25,226 nucleotides of DNA from NCBI GenBank assembly GCA_964632135.1, contig CAZWEI010000012.1, forward strand, positions 1-25,226. The letters run 5' to 3'. The notes below the pieces were generated by a model. That model searched no databases and was not told the origin of the DNA. It was given only the letters and a program-made list of their open reading frames with translations. The DNA is from JBFMAP01 sp964632135. Its GTDB lineage: Archaea; Micrarchaeota; Micrarchaeia; Burarchaeales; JBFMAP01. Positions 13,143-21,819 of the stretch are shown here, one piece after another; position 1 is the first letter of the stretch; each line of letters opens with the position of its first letter. Both the position numbers and the translations under genes were made by a program.

Positions 13143-15221
13143 ATGAGGCTTTCGCGCGGGAAAATTGTTGCGATTTTTGTCATTCTCCTTCTCGTTATGT
13201 ATTACGCCGTGCTCGTTCAGCATTCGCCGCAGGTTAACAGGGTTACGCAGGAGATAGTGAAAAATCCCGACACCGCGCTGCTGCCTTACTTTGTGATGCG
13301 GACGCTCATAAGGATGTGGGCTGCGTACGCGCTCGTCGTCGTTTTTGGACTGAGTTATGGAATAATCGCGGGAATGTACAGGACGCCGAGGCGCGTGATG
13401 GTACCGCTCCTTGACATAATGCAGTCCATCCCCGTCCTGGGCTATCTTCCCGCCGCGGTTCTGTTTTTCATGAACCTGCTGCCCGGAATTTTCGGGCAGG
13501 AATTGGCGGCCATTCTTCTTATATTCACGGGCGAGGCGTGGGCGGTCACATTCAGCGTGTATGGTGGCGTGAGGAGCATTCCGAACGATTTGAGGGAGGC
13601 GAGCAAGGCGTTCGGGATGACAGGGTGGAGGTACATAAGGCATGTCGTGCTGCCTGCGATATTCCCGCCGTTCATCACTGGAAGCATACTCGCGTGGGGG
13701 GGCGGGTGGTATTTCCTCGTGGCGTGCGAGTTCATGACGTTCGGGAGCAAGCACTACGAACTCCCGGGAATCGGGTATTATATCGCGAAATCCGTTTTCA
13801 TCTACAACAACATACCCGCGGCGTCGTTCGGGCTCGTGGTGTTCGCAGGCGTGGTTTACCTGATGAACTGGCTTGTTTGGAAGCCGCTGAGCGCGTACGC
13901 CGAGCGGTTCAAGTGCCAGACGATGGAAAGCCCGCTCGTGCCAAGTGAGGGAGACACTCCGGTGCTCTGGTTCATAGAATGGGTCGCGCGCAGGCGTTTC
14001 ATCGTGGACAACGTGATTGATTTTGTGCGCGCGCGCTGGGACGAGCAGTACAGAAAGGTTTCCAAGAGACTCGACAAAATCTACGTCCCCCGCCCGCGGA
14101 TGCACATTTCCCATCCTTTCTGGAAACAGTTTTCCATCTATACCATTCTTTTCGCGGTCGTGATAGGCGCGGTCGCTCTTTTCGTGGCGTACTCGCTCCA
14201 GAAGCCTCTCGTGGATTTGAAGCTCGCGATGGACACCCATCCTGAGTCGTACATGCTGCCCGAGTACGCTGTTTTTTCCGTGATGCGCATATTCGTCGCG
14301 TACGTGCTCGCGCTCACCTGGACCCTCGGCGCCGCGATTCTCATCACGCGGAGCAAAAAACTCTCCGCTATTTTCTTCCCGCTGTTTGACATCGGGCAGT
14401 CCATTCCCGCGCTCGCGCTCTTCCCATTCCTTATGGTCATCGTGATAAGGCTTTTCGGGGGCGGCGGGCTGGGGCTCGAGATTGCGTCCGTGCTCCTGCT
14501 GATGACGGGCACGCAGTGGTATCTTCTTTTCAACATAATAGGCGCCATCCGCGCGATTCCCGGGGACATCGTGGAGGCATCGCGCTCATTCGGGATAAGG
14601 GATGTCAACTTCATACGCTACGTGCTTCTGCCTGCGATATTCCCGGGGCTCGTGCTCGGGAGCATACAGGCGTGGGGGGGCGCGTGGAACGCGTCCATCG
14701 TGAGCGAGTATGTCATGTACGGGCGCGCGCTTGACGTCAATCTCACGTACGAAAACGTTACACTCGCTGGCGCGCGCGCAAGCCTTGACGGCACGGGCAC
14801 GGAGTTGAAATGCGGTGACGGGGTTTGCTCTGGAAGCATCGTGGCCGAGAAAACGGGAAACAACACCCTTTCAATCAGCGCGAGTGCCGCGGACGGTAGC
14901 GTGAGCACTGCGTCAGTTGCGTTCCTCGCGCTCGAGGAGGGAGAGAAGGAGAAGCCTGGCTCGCCCCTCTCTTTCGCGCTCGGGGCGGGAACGGTTTCAG
15001 TTGTTTCGCCGGAGATGGGCGCGAGCGCGCCATTGCACCCGAATGTGTACTCTGTGAAGGGATTGGGATATTTCCTCGACAAGGCGACCGCGGAATGGGG
15101 CAACCCGAGCCTCGTGGCGCTTACAATTGCCGTGATGTCGATAACGATAATACTCCTCAACCATTTCGTTTGGGGGAGGATGTTCGCTGTCGCAGAAAGG
15201 TATAAATTCGAAATGACGTAA
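13143..15221 (+). CDS. Duplicated ABC anion-type permease (two SsuC/TauC-like domains) with an inserted outside segment
   Basis: The 692-residue fusion has two complete binding-protein-dependent permease domains in tandem, as in COG4986. Each has the ATPase-contacting EAA-like loop: LREASKAFGMTGWRYIRHV in the first half and IVEASRSFGIRDVNFIRYV in the second. Each also has the PGIGYYIAKS or KGLGYFLDKA element. A cytoplasmic linker separates the halves. In the second half about 105 residues (roughly 528-634) are inserted between SEYVMYG and YSVKGLGY. They are beta- and Ser/Thr-rich, contain CGDGVC, and probably face outward. Relatives move nitrate, sulfonates, taurine or similar anions, so the substrate is uncertain. 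An open frame extends upstream to 12951, over apgM. ATG 13143 lies after the TATA box and before the first membrane helix; 13095 and 13080 are alternatives. Confidence 0.88.
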   Translation: MRLSRGKIVAIFVILLLVMYYAVLVQHSPQVNRVTQEIVKNPDTALLPYFVMRTLIRMWAAYALVVVFGLSYGIIAGMYRTPRRVMVPLLDIMQSIPVLGYLPAAVLFFMNLLPGIFGQELAAILLIFTGEAWAVTFSVYGGVRSIPNDLREASKAFGMTGWRYIRHVVLPAIFPPFITGSILAWGGGWYFLVACEFMTFGSKHYELPGIGYYIAKSVFIYNNIPAASFGLVVFAGVVYLMNWLVWKPLSAYAERFKCQTMESPLVPSEGDTPVLWFIEWVARRRFIVDNVIDFVRARWDEQYRKVSKRLDKIYVPRPRMHISHPFWKQFSIYTILFAVVIGAVALFVAYSLQKPLVDLKLAMDTHPESYMLPEYAVFSVMRIFVAYVLALTWTLGAAILITRSKKLSAIFFPLFDIGQSIPALALFPFLMVIVIRLFGGGGLGLEIASVLLLMTGTQWYLLFNIIGAIRAIPGDIVEASRSFGIRDVNFIRYVLLPAIFPGLVLGSIQAWGGAWNASIVSEYVMYGRALDVNLTYENVTLAGARASLDGTGTELKCGDGVCSGSIVAEKTGNNTLSISASAADGSVSTASVAFLALEEGEKEKPGSPLSFALGAGTVSVVSPEMGASAPLHPNVYSVKGLGYFLDKATAEWGNPSLVALTIAVMSITIILLNHFVWGRMFAVAERYKFEMT

Positions 15222-15249
15222 GGTGTAGGATAAGCGAAGAAGTGAGCGC

Positions 15250-16008
15250 ATGGCAATACTCGAAGTGAAAAACGTCAGCAAGGAGTTCGTGGAGAAAAAG
15301 AGCATAGTTAACGTCATCGAGAACGTGAGTTTCTCCGTGGAGGAGCACGAGTTCGTGTGCCTTCTCGGGCCGAGCGGGTGCGGGAAGAGCACGCTTCTCA
15401 GGATAGTCGCAGGCCTCGAGATCGCAACGAGCGGCGAGGTTCTTTTCAAGGGAAAACCCATCACCGAACCGAACCCGAAAATCGCCGCGATGATTTTCCA
15501 GACATTCGCGCTCCTTCCCTGGCGCACTGTCCTGGAGAACATCGAGCTCGGGCTTCAGGCAGCAGGAATGCCGAAAGAGGAGATGGAAAAGCACGCGCGC
15601 TACTACATCAATCTCATGAACCTTGGCGACTTCGAGGATGCCTATCCCCCGGAGCTTTCTGGCGGGATGAAGCAGAGGGTGGGGATTGCGCGCGCACTTG
15701 CCGTCGAGCCGGACATACTGCTTATGGACGAGCCGTTCAGCGCGCTCGACGCGATGACCGCAGACGCGCTCAGGAAAGATGTTCTGGATATTTGGACGGA
15801 CTCGAACACAGCAACAAACACGTTTCTTATGATAACACATCTCATTGACGAGGCGGTGTTCATGGCAGACCGCATACTCATAATGTCCAAGCGCCCTGGT
15901 CGCATCATCGCGGACGTGCCAATCGACATCCCGCGCCCGCGCGTGAAGCACGTGAGGGACGCGGAATTTTTCGAAATAATAGACAACATAAAAAGCATGA
16001 TTGAATGA
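15250..16008 (+). CDS. ABC transporter ATPase, nitrate/sulfonate/taurine type
   Basis: The 252-residue ATPase energises the fused permease just upstream (28-base gap). It has Walker A GPSGCGKST (40-48), Q-loop Q84 in FQTFALLPW, signature LSGGMKQR (136-143), Walker B ILLMDEP (156-162) and H-loop H197 in MITHLIDEA. The sequence resembles TauB/SsuB, including MSKRPGRIIADVPIDIPRPR. With two permease domains on one chain, the complex would be one permease with two ATPase copies. No periplasmic substrate-binding protein gene is adjacent. A GTGAG ribosome site precedes ATG 15250. Confidence 0.95.
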   Translation: MAILEVKNVSKEFVEKKSIVNVIENVSFSVEEHEFVCLLGPSGCGKSTLLRIVAGLEIATSGEVLFKGKPITEPNPKIAAMIFQTFALLPWRTVLENIELGLQAAGMPKEEMEKHARYYINLMNLGDFEDAYPPELSGGMKQRVGIARALAVEPDILLMDEPFSALDAMTADALRKDVLDIWTDSNTATNTFLMITHLIDEAVFMADRILIMSKRPGRIIADVPIDIPRPRVKHVRDAEFFEIIDNIKSMIE

Positions 16009-16018
16009 GTCGAACCAT

Positions 16019-16288
16019 TTATTTTTTGTAAATATATTTTAACCATATTTTTTTGAAAAATGGTAGGGATAATGTGGATAGCATAAATGCAAATGCAGGA
16101 ACTATGGCGTTTAACCAAGGTTGAGAAATGTTTATTGCTTGGAGGTAAAATCCTATCGCGAGATAAGTAAATAGCAAAAGTAAGATTCTTCTCGTATAAC
16201 TTGTCTCCCAAGCCTTGTTTAACTCGACTATTTTATTTCTCTCCTCTATCTTTTTGATTCTCTTTTCCAAGTCTCTCAAAGAAACCAT
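16019..16288 (-). CDS. Small 2-TM membrane protein with N-terminal coiled coil
   Basis: The 89-residue product starts with a short charged helix (LRDLEKRIKKIEERNKIVELN), then has two membrane segments (RRILLLLFTYLAIGFYLQ and WLNAIVPAFAFMLSTLSLPF), ending FKKIWLKYIYKK. The pattern W-x-T-S-x-x-R-R and P-W-L-N-A-I-V-P-A is one I associate with a small uncharacterised family common in DPANN archaea and CPR bacteria. No function is known to me. The start follows a perfect GAGGTGA ribosome site. The gene lies nine bases after the small TBP-like gene, so it is in the same operon, and it is AT-richer than its upstream neighbours. Confidence 0.82.
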   Translation of the reverse strand: MVSLRDLEKRIKKIEERNKIVELNKAWETSYTRRILLLLFTYLAIGFYLQAINISQPWLNAIVPAFAFMLSTLSLPFFKKIWLKYIYKK

Positions 16289-16297
16289 AATTTCACC

Positions 16298-16591
16298 TCA
16301 CACAAGCGAATAAATTCTTCTCGCGATTGCTTTTACATCCTCCTCGTCCTTCGCGCCCTTCACAAGAAGCCTCCCCGACCTGTAGAAACTGATTTCAAGT
16401 TTCCCGCGCGCAACAACGATGAGGTATGGGGTTTCCACGCGCGCTTCGAACCCGCTCGCGCGCAGTTTTTTGCTCACGCCGGCCAAATTTATTTTCCGCT
16501 CGCCCGCGCCGATCAGGCTCACATCGTACGCCGCGCCGGTCTCGCAGGGCTTCGCGATGAAAAAATTAGAATTTTTTTTCGCATTTTTCAT
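16298..16591 (-). CDS. Small protein resembling a single TBP-fold repeat
   Basis: The 97-residue product is not assigned by clear motifs. From about residue 33 it follows the pattern of one repeat of TATA-binding protein: KINLAGVSKKL (helix 1), a strand pair, then LEISFYRSGRLLVKGAKDEE and a last helix. The run of hydrophobics, SG, K/R and a GAK-xEE turn is what TBP repeats (and the RNase HIII N-domain) show. The TBP phenylalanines that kink DNA are not clearly kept. Its ATG overlaps the stop of the ThiI-like gene by ATGA (16588-16591), so translation is probably coupled. A nucleic-acid-binding helper for that enzyme is a fair inference, not proof. Confidence 0.7.
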   Translation of the reverse strand: MKNAKKNSNFFIAKPCETGAAYDVSLIGAGERKINLAGVSKKLRASGFEARVETPYLIVVARGKLEISFYRSGRLLVKGAKDEEDVKAIARRIYSLV

Positions 16592-17229
16592 AATTCCAGC
16601 TCTTGGAGCGTTTTCATACTCTCGCCCACGAGCGCGCCCATGTCAACGTTCGCCTCTGCTGCGAGCACATCCGCGAGTTTTGCGCGCGTCGAGGGCTTTT
16701 CAGGCGTCACGGTGCAGCACATCGCGGGCTTTGTCGAGATTTCGTACGTGCCGATTGCGCGCGCATATTCCTCAATCTCCTCCTTGTTCATCCCGAGGAG
16801 CGGGCGGAGGATGGGGATTTCAACCGACTGCGCGATGATTCCGAGATTCGTGAGCGTCTGCGTCGCCTTGCTTCCGAGAAATTCGCCTGTGATGAGCGCG
16901 CGCGCCCTGTGTTTTTCCGCGACGCGCTCCGCGACGCGGAACATCATCCTCCTGCAGAGGACGCACGTGAGCCTCCGCTCGCATTTGTTCATGAACTCGG
17001 CCAGGTTTTTTCCGTGCGAGCACACGTACGCGTGAAACTCGTAGTGCGCGCGGGATTTCAATTTTTTTATCGTTTCAATCGCGCGCTTTTTGTTCTCCTC
17101 AAATGAAAAGGGGTAGAGGTCGAGAAGCAGAGGATAAACTTCCGCTCCGCGCCTCATCATAAGGTAAGCGGCCACTGGCGAGTCGATGCCTCCTGAGACT
17201 AATGCTATTGCTTTCGTAAAAACCACCAC
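16588..17229 (-). CDS. Stand-alone ThiI-type PP-loop tRNA thiolation enzyme (no THUMP domain)
   Basis: The 213-residue product matches the C-terminal adenylation domain of ThiI, which makes 4-thiouridine at tRNA position 8. The PP-loop is SGGIDSPVA (12-20). CERRLTCVLCRRMM contributes further cysteines, ITGEFLGSKATQTLTNLG is the conserved ThiI core, and CCTVTPEKPSTRAK holds the sulfur-handling cysteine region. The usual N-terminal ferredoxin-like and THUMP domains are absent, as is a rhodanese domain. The start is GTG 17229, or GTG 17226, immediately after the TGA of the large surface protein. No ATG occurs before the PP-loop. tRNA binding may be supplied by a partner such as the overlapping small gene. 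Confidence 0.87.
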   Translation of the reverse strand: MVVFTKAIALVSGGIDSPVAAYLMMRRGAEVYPLLLDLYPFSFEENKKRAIETIKKLKSRAHYEFHAYVCSHGKNLAEFMNKCERRLTCVLCRRMMFRVAERVAEKHRARALITGEFLGSKATQTLTNLGIIAQSVEIPILRPLLGMNKEEIEEYARAIGTYEISTKPAMCCTVTPEKPSTRAKLADVLAAEANVDMGALVGESMKTLQELEL

Positions 17230-20200
17230 TCAGTTCCATACAACGACGCTCATGTCTGTCGGACCCCAGAGGAACGGGACAGAAACCGCGAGCGTCGTGT
17301 CAATCTGAACCTGGCTTGAGATTTCCAAGTCAATCGGATTAGTTGAACTTCCTGCGAGGCCTGTCGCGCCGGGCTGTATGTAGTAGTTCAACTGCTCGAG
17401 AAGGCGGAGGAGCGCGTCGTCGAGCGCGTTGTTCGCAGGGTCCAGTTGGTCCACTGTGACTGGGGTTGGGTCGAAGCCTGGCAGGCCCGCGCCTATCGCG
17501 ACTGAAACGTTCTTGTCCGCGACTCCGTCGTGGTCGGTGTCTATGTAAACCGTTACGTTATGGCCCCCGCGGTTTGGGAAAACGCCGGAGTAGGGAACGA
17601 ACGCGGAAATGAGCGCGGAGTATATTGCCCTGTCGTTCGCAGAGCAGGTCGAACTCTTGTTCGTCGAGTTGATACCAAGCCCGACCCTCACGTAGTTAGT
17701 CTCGTTGATTCGCAGAAGGCTCGCCGGAAATTGTACTATGAACGGGTCGCCCATGTCAGTGTAGTTCTTGCGATACACGGATAGGTTGTACACGTTGCGC
17801 CACGCGCCGCCAGTCCCGGAATTGTTGATGGACAGGTTGTCCGTCCAGTAGTTCGCCGAGTACGAGGTGATTTTTATGTCCGTGACGTTGTAGCCCGCCG
17901 GGATGAAGAAGCCTCCATTGCATCCCCCGAACGGCGCGGTCTCGGTGGTCACGAGGACCTGGCGGTAGCCAACAAGTTCGCTCGGGAGTTGGTATTCAAA
18001 TTCGATGTAGGACTCCGGGTAGAGCACGGCTGAGAAATTCCCCGTCGCGTTTATCTCCTGCATCACCGTCGCCTGGACCACTATGGTGTCTGCAAGCTCG
18101 CGGAACCATAGGTCGAGCTCTGAGTAGTTGCAACTCGCTAAGAATGAACCGTTGCCGCACACGGACGCGTTTTTCAGCGCGGCAACGGCAAACGCGCACA
18201 TTGTCCCGCAGAATCCGGGACCGAATCCGACCGAGTGCACGGTTATGTTGAACTCTGGCGTCGCGCCGAAGTTGTCGTGCGCCCTGCACGCGCTCCAGTT
18301 TGCGTTCAGCTCTGAGAAGGAAAGGGGCGTATCGCAGTCGTAGGCATCAGTACAACCCGCGCTCGTCGAGGAAGTGCCCTGATATGCATACGGGAAGTTG
18401 TAGTTCTGCGCCCAGGAGCCTCCGTTCCACTCTGCTATGTCGCCATAATCCCCGACCGCAAAGGCAGATGACGCATCGAGTATGAACACGCTTCTGAGCG
18501 CATCTGTCACTGGATAGACAGCGCTCCCCCAGCTTGAGCCGTCCCAGCGGAGTATCCTCCCGCCGCTTCCAACTGCAAACCCGAGAGTCGGGCTGTATAA
18601 GTGAACGCCGTATAAATCATTGCCTGAGTTGTAGACGCTTGACCAAGTCGAGCCACTCCAGCGTATTATCCTTCCGCCCTCGCACACGGCAAACCCGAGA
18701 GTCGAGTTGAAGAGATGAACACCATATATATCGTCTGAGGTGGGACTGCTTACGCTCGACCACGTCGCGCCGTTCCAGCTTATTATCCTTCCGCTCGTGC
18801 CGACCGCGAACGCGAGCGTCCCGCTCTGAATTGAAACGGAATAAAGCGTGTTGCTTACTGGTATGCTTGATTCGCGCGCCCATGAAACCCCGTTCCATTT
18901 TAGTATGTTTCTTCTGGGGCTGTCGCTGCCTCCGGCCCCTACCGCGAACGCGAGCGTGGAGTTGTAAATCGAGACTCCGTAGAGCGTGCGGGTCGTGAGC
19001 CCATGGTTTATGTTCGTCCAGCTCGTGCCGTCCCATTGAAGTATCCGCCCGCTGTCGCCGACCGCGAATGCGAATGTCGAGTTGTAAATGGATACGCTTC
19101 TGAGCGTGTTTGTAACTGGCGAGGAGAGATTGTTCCATGCTCCAGTTTGGTTGCGCATTGCGATCAGCCCGCTCAATCCAACGGAAAACGTGGAGGTCGT
19201 ACTATTGCTCGAGACGCCGTACAGGCTCGCGCAGTTTGGCGTGCTCCTCTGGTTCGTTGCACCGTCGCTCATCACAACTATGAGTTTAATTCTGCTCGAG
19301 TTGCTGTCAGAGCGAAGGATGTCATAGGCGCGGTTGATTGCACATGAGAGACATGTGGAGCCACCTGCGGTGTAGTTGTTTATCTCGCTCTCGAGAAGCG
19401 CGAGGTTATCGGTGAGGTTTATTGAGTCAGCAAAGGCCGCGTTCGTGCTAAAAGATACAAGCCCGATTTTGTTACCTGGGTTGCTTAGAACCGTCTCCAC
19501 GAAGGTTTTGTCTATGCATTTTGCGACGCTTATCCTGCTCGTGCTTGAGGCGTTAAGGAGTGGGTCGTTGCAGGTTCTGTCCACAGAGCTTGTACTGTCT
19601 GAATCCATCCTCCAGTCCATGCTTCCCGAGAGGTCCGTGATTAGAATAACGTCCGCGTTGCCCCTCCCTCCCGTCACGTTCGCCTGAACCGTGAGCCTGA
19701 GCGGGATGGTCTTGTCGCTTATCTCCGAGTAGTTGAGCATCGTTAGGTTCGCGTCGTAGAAATAAAGTTCCTGCACCGACGCGGTGCCGTTCTGGTCGAT
19801 GACGGTTTTGTTGCCTATGTTCAGAAGCGTGGTGTAGTTGTTTTTTATTTTGAGGTATATTGTGATGTTCTCTATCTCGCCGGGGACGAAGAACGAGTCG
19901 TACAGGTTCACGAGCCCGTCGATGCCGGGGAAGTAGTAGCGCGTCTTGTTCGTGACCGCAGGCGCGAAATTGTTCGTGTCGTACGTGATTTTTACGTAGC
20001 CTCCGCCGAAATACTGCTGCGTTATCAGGCCGGATGTAAAGTTCAGGTCAAACCTCGTAGAGCCGGTCGTCAGGTTGCCCAGGCACGATGGGTCCGTGAT
20101 GGTCCAGTTGCTCACCGCGAAACTGCTTCCTGAAACTGTCAGGTCAGCGCAGTGCTCGCCGTTTATGTAGAGCGAAAAATTCGCGGGCGTGTTGAGTTCG

Positions 20201-20847
20201 AGCGAGATGGACGAGAAATTCGCGTCGGCGGGAATGTCGCGTATGTACGCGCTCACGTTTCCCTCCCCGACGAAACCGCCGAAAAACGCGTACGAGGAGG
20301 AGCCGCTTCCAAAAATTGATTCGGTGAAGGCGCGCGCAGCATACCCCGTGCTAGGCGCGCTCTTCATGAAGCCGGAAGCGATTCTCCTGCTTATGCTGCT
20401 CATGTAAACGCTGTCGGCTACCGCGGAGTAGTTTGTCGTGTTGTAAAGGGTGTCGTTCGCCACTATGAAGGACCAGCTCCTGCTTGCGACAAACGGGCCC
20501 ATAACCTGATAAACCACCGCGCCTGCCCGCGAAAAATTTTCGGACGTGTTTGTCGCCCAAAGGCTTCCCATCGCGTCAAGAAGGGTTTTGTTTTCGTAAA
20601 GTTCATCGAGCACTCCCTGCGAGTAGAGTTCGCGGATGGAGGTTTCGCGGCGCAGGTCCCAAACAGTTAATTTTGCCATCACGTCTATCGCGTCCTCTGC
20701 CTGAAGGTGAAGGAGTTCCTGGGCTGTGCTTGGCGAGGACATCTGCACGTTGAGGAAGGTAAAAACATGTATGATTGTAAACAGGACGAGTAGCGCGAGA
20801 ATCGCATCGATTGTAAAGAAAATTCCTTTTTTAAGATACGTGTTCAC
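17230..20847 (-). CDS. Large surface protein: VWA domain with a seven-bladed propeller nested inside
   Basis: The 1205-residue protein starts with a membrane anchor or pilin-like signal (KKGIFFTIDAILALLVLF). A beta-rich, sequon-rich region leads to a von Willebrand A domain. MIDAS residues are D405, S407 and S409 (DLSGSM), T498 in GGSTCLSC, and D528 in VVMSDGATN. At about residue 540 the VWA fold is interrupted by seven repeats of about 38-42 residues with the core LYGVSIYNSTLAFAVG and GRILRWDGSSW, ending near 815. VWA features then resume (FNITVHSVGFG, NYSELDLWFRELADTI) to about 922. The rest is beta-rich with a Ca-site-like DTDHDGVADKN. Likely role: cell-surface adhesion or binding. A gap of 22 bases separates it from the upstream B-box membrane protein gene. 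Confidence 0.88.
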   Translation of the reverse strand: MNTYLKKGIFFTIDAILALLVLFTIIHVFTFLNVQMSSPSTAQELLHLQAEDAIDVMAKLTVWDLRRETSIRELYSQGVLDELYENKTLLDAMGSLWATNTSENFSRAGAVVYQVMGPFVASRSWSFIVANDTLYNTTNYSAVADSVYMSSISRRIASGFMKSAPSTGYAARAFTESIFGSGSSSYAFFGGFVGEGNVSAYIRDIPADANFSSISLELNTPANFSLYINGEHCADLTVSGSSFAVSNWTITDPSCLGNLTTGSTRFDLNFTSGLITQQYFGGGYVKITYDTNNFAPAVTNKTRYYFPGIDGLVNLYDSFFVPGEIENITIYLKIKNNYTTLLNIGNKTVIDQNGTASVQELYFYDANLTMLNYSEISDKTIPLRLTVQANVTGGRGNADVILITDLSGSMDWRMDSDSTSSVDRTCNDPLLNASSTSRISVAKCIDKTFVETVLSNPGNKIGLVSFSTNAAFADSINLTDNLALLESEINNYTAGGSTCLSCAINRAYDILRSDSNSSRIKLIVVMSDGATNQRSTPNCASLYGVSSNSTTSTFSVGLSGLIAMRNQTGAWNNLSSPVTNTLRSVSIYNSTFAFAVGDSGRILQWDGTSWTNINHGLTTRTLYGVSIYNSTLAFAVGAGGSDSPRRNILKWNGVSWARESSIPVSNTLYSVSIQSGTLAFAVGTSGRIISWNGATWSSVSSPTSDDIYGVHLFNSTLGFAVCEGGRIIRWSGSTWSSVYNSGNDLYGVHLYSPTLGFAVGSGGRILRWDGSSWGSAVYPVTDALRSVFILDASSAFAVGDYGDIAEWNGGSWAQNYNFPYAYQGTSSTSAGCTDAYDCDTPLSFSELNANWSACRAHDNFGATPEFNITVHSVGFGPGFCGTMCAFAVAALKNASVCGNGSFLASCNYSELDLWFRELADTIVVQATVMQEINATGNFSAVLYPESYIEFEYQLPSELVGYRQVLVTTETAPFGGCNGGFFIPAGYNVTDIKITSYSANYWTDNLSINNSGTGGAWRNVYNLSVYRKNYTDMGDPFIVQFPASLLRINETNYVRVGLGINSTNKSSTCSANDRAIYSALISAFVPYSGVFPNRGGHNVTVYIDTDHDGVADKNVSVAIGAGLPGFDPTPVTVDQLDPANNALDDALLRLLEQLNYYIQPGATGLAGSSTNPIDLEISSQVQIDTTLAVSVPFLWGPTDMSVVVWN
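18405..19230 (-). repeat. Coding repeats of the seven-bladed propeller
   Basis: Seven tandem units of roughly 115-125 bases encode blades of the form (T/D)LYGVSIYNSTLAFAVG-x-GRILxWDGxSW. The first unit (from LYGVSSNSTTSTFSVG) is the most diverged, and the second has an insertion (AGGSDSPRRN). The AVG-x-x-G-x-I core resembles Ycf48/BNR-type propeller blades. Confidence 0.8.
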
Positions 20848-20869
20848 GAAATCACTGATCAGCAGCGTG

Positions 20870-21784
20870 CTACTTGCGCTTCATGTATTTGCTCGCAAGC
20901 AGGCCCCCGAGCGCGCCCAGCATTGGGAACAGTATAACCATCGAAACGAGCTTTACCGCCAGGTCTCGCTGCGTGAGCCCGAGCAGGAAGTGCGCGTAAT
21001 CCGCGCCCAGGTACCGCGACATTGGAAGCATCAGGATGTCCTTGAGCAGGGTATTCGCCGTGAACATCACGATAATGCCGACCACGATCCCGAAAAGGCC
21101 TGTGAGCGCGCCTGCCTTAATCGCGTCCCTTTCCCCGACTATGCCGCCCGAGGCGCTGTTCAGATGAATCATATAAACCGAAACCACGCCTCCTATCACC
21201 CAGGAAGCACAGCACAGATAAAGCGGCGGTATGCCCATCGCGAACCCCATGACCATCCCGCCCGCGAGTGCCGGAAGCATCATCTGGCGCGTTGATATTT
21301 TAAGAACCTGCTTCGGCCCGGCCGGGGCAACTGGCGCGGGCGCTCCTCCGCTCGGCCTGGGGGCCCATATGGGTTTCGCCCCTGTCTCGTGCTCCTGCCT
21401 GAATTTAAGCGGCGGGGTTATGGGTCCTGTTTTTGGTTTTTCCTCCTTTTTTTCCTCGAGTGTCTTCCTGTCGACCCACGGGGGGGCTTCCGGCGCGCGC
21501 CTGTGCTCAACCTTCTCGTGCCTCTCGTCGCGCTCCTCAGTCTCCTCCTCTTCCATCTCCTCGCGCGCAGTCTGCGCATCGCCCTTCTCCTTCTCCTCGG
21601 GCAGCGCGTGTTTTTTCGCGTGCACGCGCGCCTGAATCGCGATCAGTTCCTCCTCAAGTTTCTCGACGCACGAGTGGCAGTATTTTCTCCCCTCGACATC
21701 GTTCGCGCACTCGTCGCAAATACCTTTTTTGCAGCGCGCGCACACCGCAGACGCCATCTGGTCGCCGTGAACATAACATTTCAT
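20870..21784 (-). CDS. B-box-type zinc-finger protein with C-terminal membrane domain
   Basis: The 304-residue product begins with a B-box-like zinc-binding module (C3, H6, C15, C18, C23, C26, C36, C39: CARCKKGICDEC, YCHSC). A long highly charged linker follows (about 45-120, rich in E, K and R), then a proline-rich stretch, then about four membrane segments from about residue 165 (MMLPALAGGMVMGFAMG, ASWVIGGVVSVYMI, LTGLFGIVVGIIVMF, VSMVILFPMLGALGGLL). Such a zinc finger on a membrane protein is common in archaea and bacteria, with no known function. The ATG is at 21784. It probably shares an operon with the downstream surface protein. Confidence 0.85.
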   Translation of the reverse strand: MKCYVHGDQMASAVCARCKKGICDECANDVEGRKYCHSCVEKLEEELIAIQARVHAKKHALPEEKEKGDAQTAREEMEEEETEERDERHEKVEHRRAPEAPPWVDRKTLEEKKEEKPKTGPITPPLKFRQEHETGAKPIWAPRPSGGAPAPVAPAGPKQVLKISTRQMMLPALAGGMVMGFAMGIPPLYLCCASWVIGGVVSVYMIHLNSASGGIVGERDAIKAGALTGLFGIVVGIIVMFTANTLLKDILMLPMSRYLGADYAHFLLGLTQRDLAVKLVSMVILFPMLGALGGLLASKYMKRK

Positions 21785-21819
21785 GGTATCATCTCGCCTC
21801 GAAATAGGATTCGGAAGGG

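Noticed and set aside
13083..14240. A 385-codon open frame on minus within the permease gene
   Set aside because: Antisense shadow rich in H, R and E, with no membrane or enzyme features, while the plus strand encodes clear permease motifs.
18405..19230. Periodic similarity that might be a CRISPR-like or satellite array
   Set aside because: The repeats are in frame, diverged, and encode propeller blades. There are no constant repeats or spacers.
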